NCBI RefSeq assembly: GCF_035046505.1
Contig: NC_089827.1
Span: forward strand, 61,818,856 to 61,882,855
Source of the DNA: Tiliqua scincoides
Taxonomy: Eukaryota > Chordata > Lepidosauria > Squamata > Scincidae
Direction of reading: 5' to 3'
Length of the DNA stretch: 64,000 bases
Under the pieces are notes generated by a model that worked only from the letters and a program-made list of their open reading frames with translations, was not told the origin of the DNA and searched no databases. The translations under genes were made by a program, and so were the position numbers. Of the stretch, positions 61,501 to 64,000 are shown piece after piece. The stretch's first letter is position 1. Every line of letters starts with the position of its first letter.

Positions 61501-63182
61501 ATCTGAGTAATAAAGGATGAAGAAGGAAACACGTAACTGTACACACACCCTCCCCTTCCAAAAAAACACAAACAGACACCCATATACAGCTGAGCTCATT
61601 TACCTCAGTCTTACTCTTCAGCCCTTTTCTCAGAGCTTCCAAAAGTGTGTGCTGGATTATTTCTTTGTATTCCTCTGCTGTGTGATCAATTTCAGCAAGC
61701 AAGGTAATAATTGCATTCAAGCAGAGGATGGCACTGTCGCTAAGAGCCATCTCCCCTAACTGAAGAAATAAAAGAATTATGGCACTTGGGATTACAAAGT
61801 GAACAATTATAAAATATAGAAATGTGTGCACAAATACGGTCAACAATTTGGGAAAAACTTCAAGCCACCCTACAGAGGCAGGCTTGCAGTTTTCTAGCGA
61901 AATGGACTGCAGCAGTTATCTCTTCGTACAGCATCCAAGAGGCAATTATAACATGCATCTAAGATGGATTATGGCTCTTTTGCTAATGACACGAAGTATG
62001 ACAAACAGAAATTTCTAAGACCACAACTGCTGACATGGTGCGCAAAGTAATGAAGGCAAATGGATTTCTTAACTCTGAAAGGGATCAAAATTTCTGTAAA
62101 AACAAGAATCTATTTCCAGGAACACCACCATAAAAGCAAGGGCAGATGTTTTCCATGTGAGTATAGCTCACCTGTATGGAGTAGAAACAATTATGCATAA
62201 CTGAAACAAAATAGCCGATATCCACTGTTTTCATTTTCTTGATATGGGAAGTGATGTCTTGGAATGCCGACAAGCGGATGTCAAAATTGATATCATCAAG
62301 GTGACGCGGATCAAATGCATTCAACTAAAACAGAAAAATAAGTCACTCAGGGTTTAATAAAGATATAAATGAAAAACATCCAGACAAAGGAAAGCCACAA
62401 AAAAAAAGTTACATACCTTAACTATATCTGTAATGTAATTTAGATCACGCTCCAAATGTGACAGAGTCTTTAAAAAAATGAAAAAAGTCATCAAATAATT
62501 TAACAAACAATTTAAAAGATGCTTCACCACGACACTCCTCCTAGATTCATATTACTAGGACAAAATTACATATTACTAGTACAAAAATTTATATTTAGCA
62601 CATGTACACTAACAGGTATCAGGAACAGACATGTGGTCAGATAGATACATGTGCAACCCTTGCACATGGTGGGGTATGCGCACTATATATCCTGGGATGC
62701 CCTGTGTCCCCTACAAATGCGACAGGAGCTTCTAGCCTTCTCTAGCTAACCTTCAGTATCACATAATGGAAAGGGAAGGCTTCACAAAGGGGGGCTCACA
62801 GTGGAGACGGGGGGATTCTAGGCACTGTTGTGCATCCAATAACATTAGCAGTGCTGTAGCAGGCACTGCTACATTTCAGTGTAGCTAAATGTAACATTTC
62901 AGTGCTTTAACCTGAAATGGGGCCATTCTGGATCCAATTCACATTGGGCCCAAAACAATTGCCTGAGCGAGCACCCATTACATATCAAGCCTGGAGAAAG
63001 GGAGGGCTCCTTGGACTGCAGTTGTTTATATACAATACCTGAAAAACTGTGCAGAGGGTCTGACGAGACAATTTGTTCTGAACAACAGAGAACAGTTTTG
63101 CCAGAGGTTTGAGGAAGTCTGCTGGACTCGTGCAATGCTCCAGCAAATTTTGTACTGTCTCAAGAATGTCAATCTCTGTGTC
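34519..63182 (-). CDS. UTP20: UTP20, SSU-processome HEAT-repeat protein (3' part, 30 exons)
   Basis: UTP20 (DRIM) is a very large nucleolar HEAT-repeat protein of the small-subunit processome, needed for 18S rRNA processing. Exons in transcript order: 63039-63182, 62417-62467, 62172-62324, 61604-61759, 60575-60715, 58970-59107, 57959-58098, 56313-56392, 55472-55785, 54683-54822, 54352-54508, 53560-53661, 52884-53051, 52182-52348, 50096-50237, 49128-49244, 48194-48364, 46540-46668, 44643-44753, 41892-41971, 40919-40988, 40296-40478, 38515-38646, 37423-37543, 37066-37259, 36256-36327, 35839-36105, 35525-35651, 34812-34957, 34519-34674. All are GT-AG and in phase, giving 1,422 residues, the C-terminal half of a ~2,785-residue protein. 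Diagnostic stretches: [56 protein letters not shown]. Acidic low-complexity segments sit in 55472-55785 and 35839-36105. The last exon is Lys/Arg-rich and looks like a nucleolar localisation tail ending LKDLAMVE. Confidence 0.97.
36506..36931. mobile_element. Diverged GC-rich CAATCCTA-type MITE
   Basis: The ends GTGCACTTCTAAACTG and CAGGTTAGGAATGGGCTG are weakened versions of the termini seen at 56780-57332. Both also share a GTGCCATAAAG segment near the left end. It is GC-rich compared with the surrounding UTP20 intron. Confidence 0.45.
37731..38070. mobile_element. Short hAT-Charlie-like element
   Basis: Ends CAGTGGTTCTCAAACTTC and CAGTTTGAGAAACACTAG. The subterminal GGACCCACTTTTTAGAAT is mirrored by CTAGTGGGTCCCAA. 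An 8-bp duplication is not clean. It carries a half CAATCCTA-type repeat near 37850. UTP20 intron. Confidence 0.65.
42087..42567. mobile_element. GC-rich CAATCCTA-type MITE
   Basis: It runs from about AGCCCAATTCCGAGCTGCCC to TTAGGATTGGGCCC and is followed by TAA. It shares blocks such as CCTCGGGGGAAGGG and CACAATGGGGCTAC with the inverted copy near 61030-61460. The left boundary is approximate. Confidence 0.55.
42571..42660. mobile_element. 90-bp palindromic CAATCCTA-type MITE with TAA TSD
   Basis: GGCTACAATCCTATCCACAT at the left is mirrored by ATCTGCATAGGATTGGGCTC at the right, with AGTAAGCCCCATTG facing its complement in the middle. It is flanked by TAA on both sides (42568-42570, 42661-42663). 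It abuts the larger element ending at 42567. Confidence 0.8.
44093..44463. mobile_element. hAT element, family H copy 2, with 8-bp TSD
   Basis: Ends CAGGGGTGCTCACACTTTTT and CTATTGAGCACCCCTG, flanked by an exact AATTAGAA duplication (44085-44092, 44464-44471). The first ~130 bp match 16257-17184 closely. The interior is shorter and carries two half-copies of the palindromic CAATCCTA-type repeat at about 44230-44358. Confidence 0.9.
45278..46342. mobile_element. Short hAT MITE, middle layer of the nest
   Basis: The left end CAGGGGTCTCCAAAATTTTT (45278) and right end GACCCCTG (ending 46342) are inverted. Flanks CTATAGAG and CAATAGAC agree at 6 of 8 positions. It is split by the LTR at 45354-46334. 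Confidence 0.75.
45354..46334. mobile_element. Solo LTR, family A copy 2 (inner layer)
   Basis: 981 bp, TGTCATGAATATG to TTTGCGACA, flanked by an exact 5-bp duplication GACCC (45349-45353, 46335-46339). It is colinear with 9068-10019. It is a solo LTR fossil inserted into a hAT MITE. An AATAAACTAAAATATCTTT stretch shared by both copies may mark the LTR polyadenylation region. Confidence 0.85.
47241..47582. mobile_element. hAT-Charlie-like MITE ending in a perfect hairpin
   Basis: It starts CAGTGGTTCTCAAACTGG and ends GAGTTTGAGAACCACTG. Flanks TTCTACAG and TGCTGCAG agree at 6 of 8. The right end is itself a palindrome: CAGTGGTTCTCAAACTC (47544-47560), 5-nt loop, exact complement (47566-47582). 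A C-run lies at about 47521-47534. Confidence 0.75.
49372..49869. mobile_element. Solo LTR, family B
   Basis: 498 bp from TGTCACGGGGTGGGG to GATGTTTGTGACA. The terminal inverted hexamer TGTCAC/GTGACA is flanked by an exact 5-bp duplication CCTCC (49367-49371, 49870-49874). It carries an AAGAATAAAACCTGG promoter-like motif. It has no internal region and is a solo LTR fossil, about 130 bp upstream (in transcript terms) of the UTP20 exon 49128-49244. Confidence 0.85.
49968..50057. mobile_element. 90-bp palindromic CAATCCTA-type MITE
   Basis: GGCTGCAATCCTAAAGACAC to AGACATAGAATTGGGCTG, flanked by TCA on both sides. It has the same length and layout as 42571-42660. It ends 38 bp from the UTP20 exon starting at 50096. 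Confidence 0.75.
50800..51770 (-). mobile_element. L2/jockey-like LINE fragment with RT domain
   Basis: Read on the minus strand it shows reverse-transcriptase pieces including [17 protein letters not shown] and the catalytic-box derivative YADNTQLY (near 51190-51215; the usual form is YADDTQLY), followed by a C-terminal GLLYSALHG. It is degenerate, with frames broken and no promoter. The same family recurs at 6070-6570 and 20390-20640. UTP20 intron. Confidence 0.75.
53124..53284 (-). mobile_element. tRNA-derived SINE (squamate type)
   Basis: On the minus strand: A-box-like TGGCTCAATGG (53266-53276), an anticodon arm reading CCTGCTTTGCAGG (Ala-TGC-like), B-box GGTTCAATTCC (53223-53233), then the SINE body with GAGAGCCATTGC-like and GTTCAGTA-like motifs. 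Body and decay show it is a SINE and not a tRNA gene. Confidence 0.7.
56780..57332. mobile_element. 553-bp GC-rich MITE with TTA TSD
   Basis: Ends GGGTGCAATCCTAACC and GGTTAGGATTGAGCCC (inverted, two mismatches), flanked by TTA (56777-56779, 57333-57335). The interior is CpG-rich and non-coding. Termini equal those of 21827-22027, and the 3-bp T-A duplication suggests a PIF/Harbinger-type transposase. Confidence 0.75.
58223..58427. mobile_element. 205-bp inverted-repeat element
   Basis: Ends CAGTGACGTTCCCAG and CTGGGAACGCAACTG are inverted with two mismatches. Inside, CCATTCCAGGAGG pairs with CCTCCTGGAATGG. The CAGT terminus suggests hAT, but flanks do not show a good 8-bp duplication. Confidence 0.55.
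59758..60355. mobile_element. Probable solo LTR, family C
   Basis: 598 bp with terminal inverted pentamer TGTAG/CTACA, flanked by CTGAGC (59752-59757) and CTGGGC (60356-60361), a 6-bp duplication with one difference. An AATAAAAGGCAG TATA-like motif near 60090 and AGATAAAGTC near 60270 fit U3/R positions. A 6-bp duplication is usual for class II (ERVK-like) elements. It is a fossil with no internal region. Confidence 0.6.
61030..61460. mobile_element. GC-rich CAATCCTA-type MITE, inverted copy
   Basis: A CpG-rich block that ends GCATAGGATTGTGCTG before TTA. It shares CCCCATTGTGGGGCTGCTTA and CTCGGGGGAAGGGGACG with the inverse of 42087-42567. The left end is approximate. Long open frames here are products of the GC bias. 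Confidence 0.55.
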
Positions 63183-64000
63183 CTGAAAGAAACAAAGAGG
63201 TCTGGGAAGATCTCAAAATATGGAGGACAATCATTCCCTTGCTGTGAGAACTCATTTCATGAAGTCCTTTAATGAGACTTTTGATACAAACATGTGCATG
63301 TCATATACTAAGCAAGATTTAGTGAACTGAAATATGCCAATCAATGACCTACTGACTTATTTCCTCTGTGGATACCTCAAAAAACCTGGTAGGTTAAAAC
63401 ATGATACTTGGTAGGTTAATTAGACAATAAGTATTGAGCAGCAGATGGACAAAATACACCTACATGGCCAAACAATGCTTTTGATATTGTTCTGCAAAAG
63501 AAAGAAAAGGTCAACAGGATAAGTCAATCTGGAAAATGAAGGTCTCCTAATCCTCCAATCACACAGAATTTTATACTTGCACGCTGTACTAAATAAGCCT
63601 ACTGTCTTCCTTCCCAGGTAAGTCAGCAAGATACACCAGTTATCGGATTGTATTAGTGGGAAAGGGGGTAGGAGGCACTTCCTTCAGAACGATGCCACAG
63701 TATCAGCACAAGAAATCCACTCGAGCATCTTTTATTGTCACTTTTTAAAAAACCCACGCCCGTATATTCCAAGATTTCTTTCTGTGCTTGCTCCCAGTAA
63801 AATGGAAACCGGCTTTCCAAGAACAAAGGGGCATTGGCATTGCCTCATTAGTACAGTATAAAAAGGGAATTGAAGCTTCTGGTCATGACACACTCTGTCA
63901 CTTACCAACACTCCAGGGAATTTTAAAATCAAGGGCACTACTTGAAAGTTCAAGAGATAGTGCACAGATCAACCCCTGTTTTAGTAGTACAAAGCACGTT
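63183..64000 (-). other. UTP20: UTP20 intron running off the window
   Basis: The sequence upstream of the first UTP20 exon seen (acceptor CAG just above 63182) is intronic. No further exon matching the preceding part of UTP20 was found, and no repeat was recognised. The next coding exon must lie beyond 64000. Confidence 0.7.

Overview
This is a vertebrate nuclear locus with three protein-coding genes, all interrupted by spliceosomal introns. The repeats point to a squamate reptile, most likely a lizard. They include a tRNA-derived SINE with an Ala-like head, CR1 and L2/jockey-like LINE pieces, many short hAT elements, and a family of short elements ending in CAATCCTA. The species assignment is an inference from repeat style; no species-specific marker was found.

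Layout. Positions 294-24974 (+) hold the 3' 25 coding exons of NUP205, a scaffold nucleoporin of the nuclear pore inner ring. They encode 1,111 residues, roughly the C-terminal half; the 5' half lies upstream of the window. One NUP205 intron (22406-22581) has the signals of a minor-spliceosome (U12-type) intron. A repeat-rich spacer follows, then a CpG island at about 27.0-28.0 kb that holds the promoter and first coding exon of ARL1. ARL1 (27448-32818, +, six coding exons, 181 aa) is complete. ARL1 converges on UTP20 (-), whose stop codon is at 34519-34521. Thirty coding exons of UTP20 run up to 63182 and encode its C-terminal 1,422 residues; the 5' half lies beyond the window.

The genes do not form an operon or shared pathway. 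NUP205 builds the pore, ARL1 is a trans-Golgi small GTPase, and UTP20 is an SSU-processome factor for 18S rRNA. All exon junctions were checked for reading phase: the three coding sums (3337 nt with a 1-nt start phase, 546 nt, 4269 nt) stay in frame to a single stop.

Introns and spacers carry the unusual material: four solo LTRs with target-site duplications, a triple-nested insertion at 45157-46459, several hAT copies with 8-bp duplications, a set of possibly Harbinger-like MITEs with 3-bp duplications, TTAA-flanked mini-elements, a perfect 79-bp inverted repeat, and an unclassified ~400-bp repeat that inserted into a CR1 LINE. I see no CRISPR array, rRNA, genuine tRNA gene or undescribed protein system.
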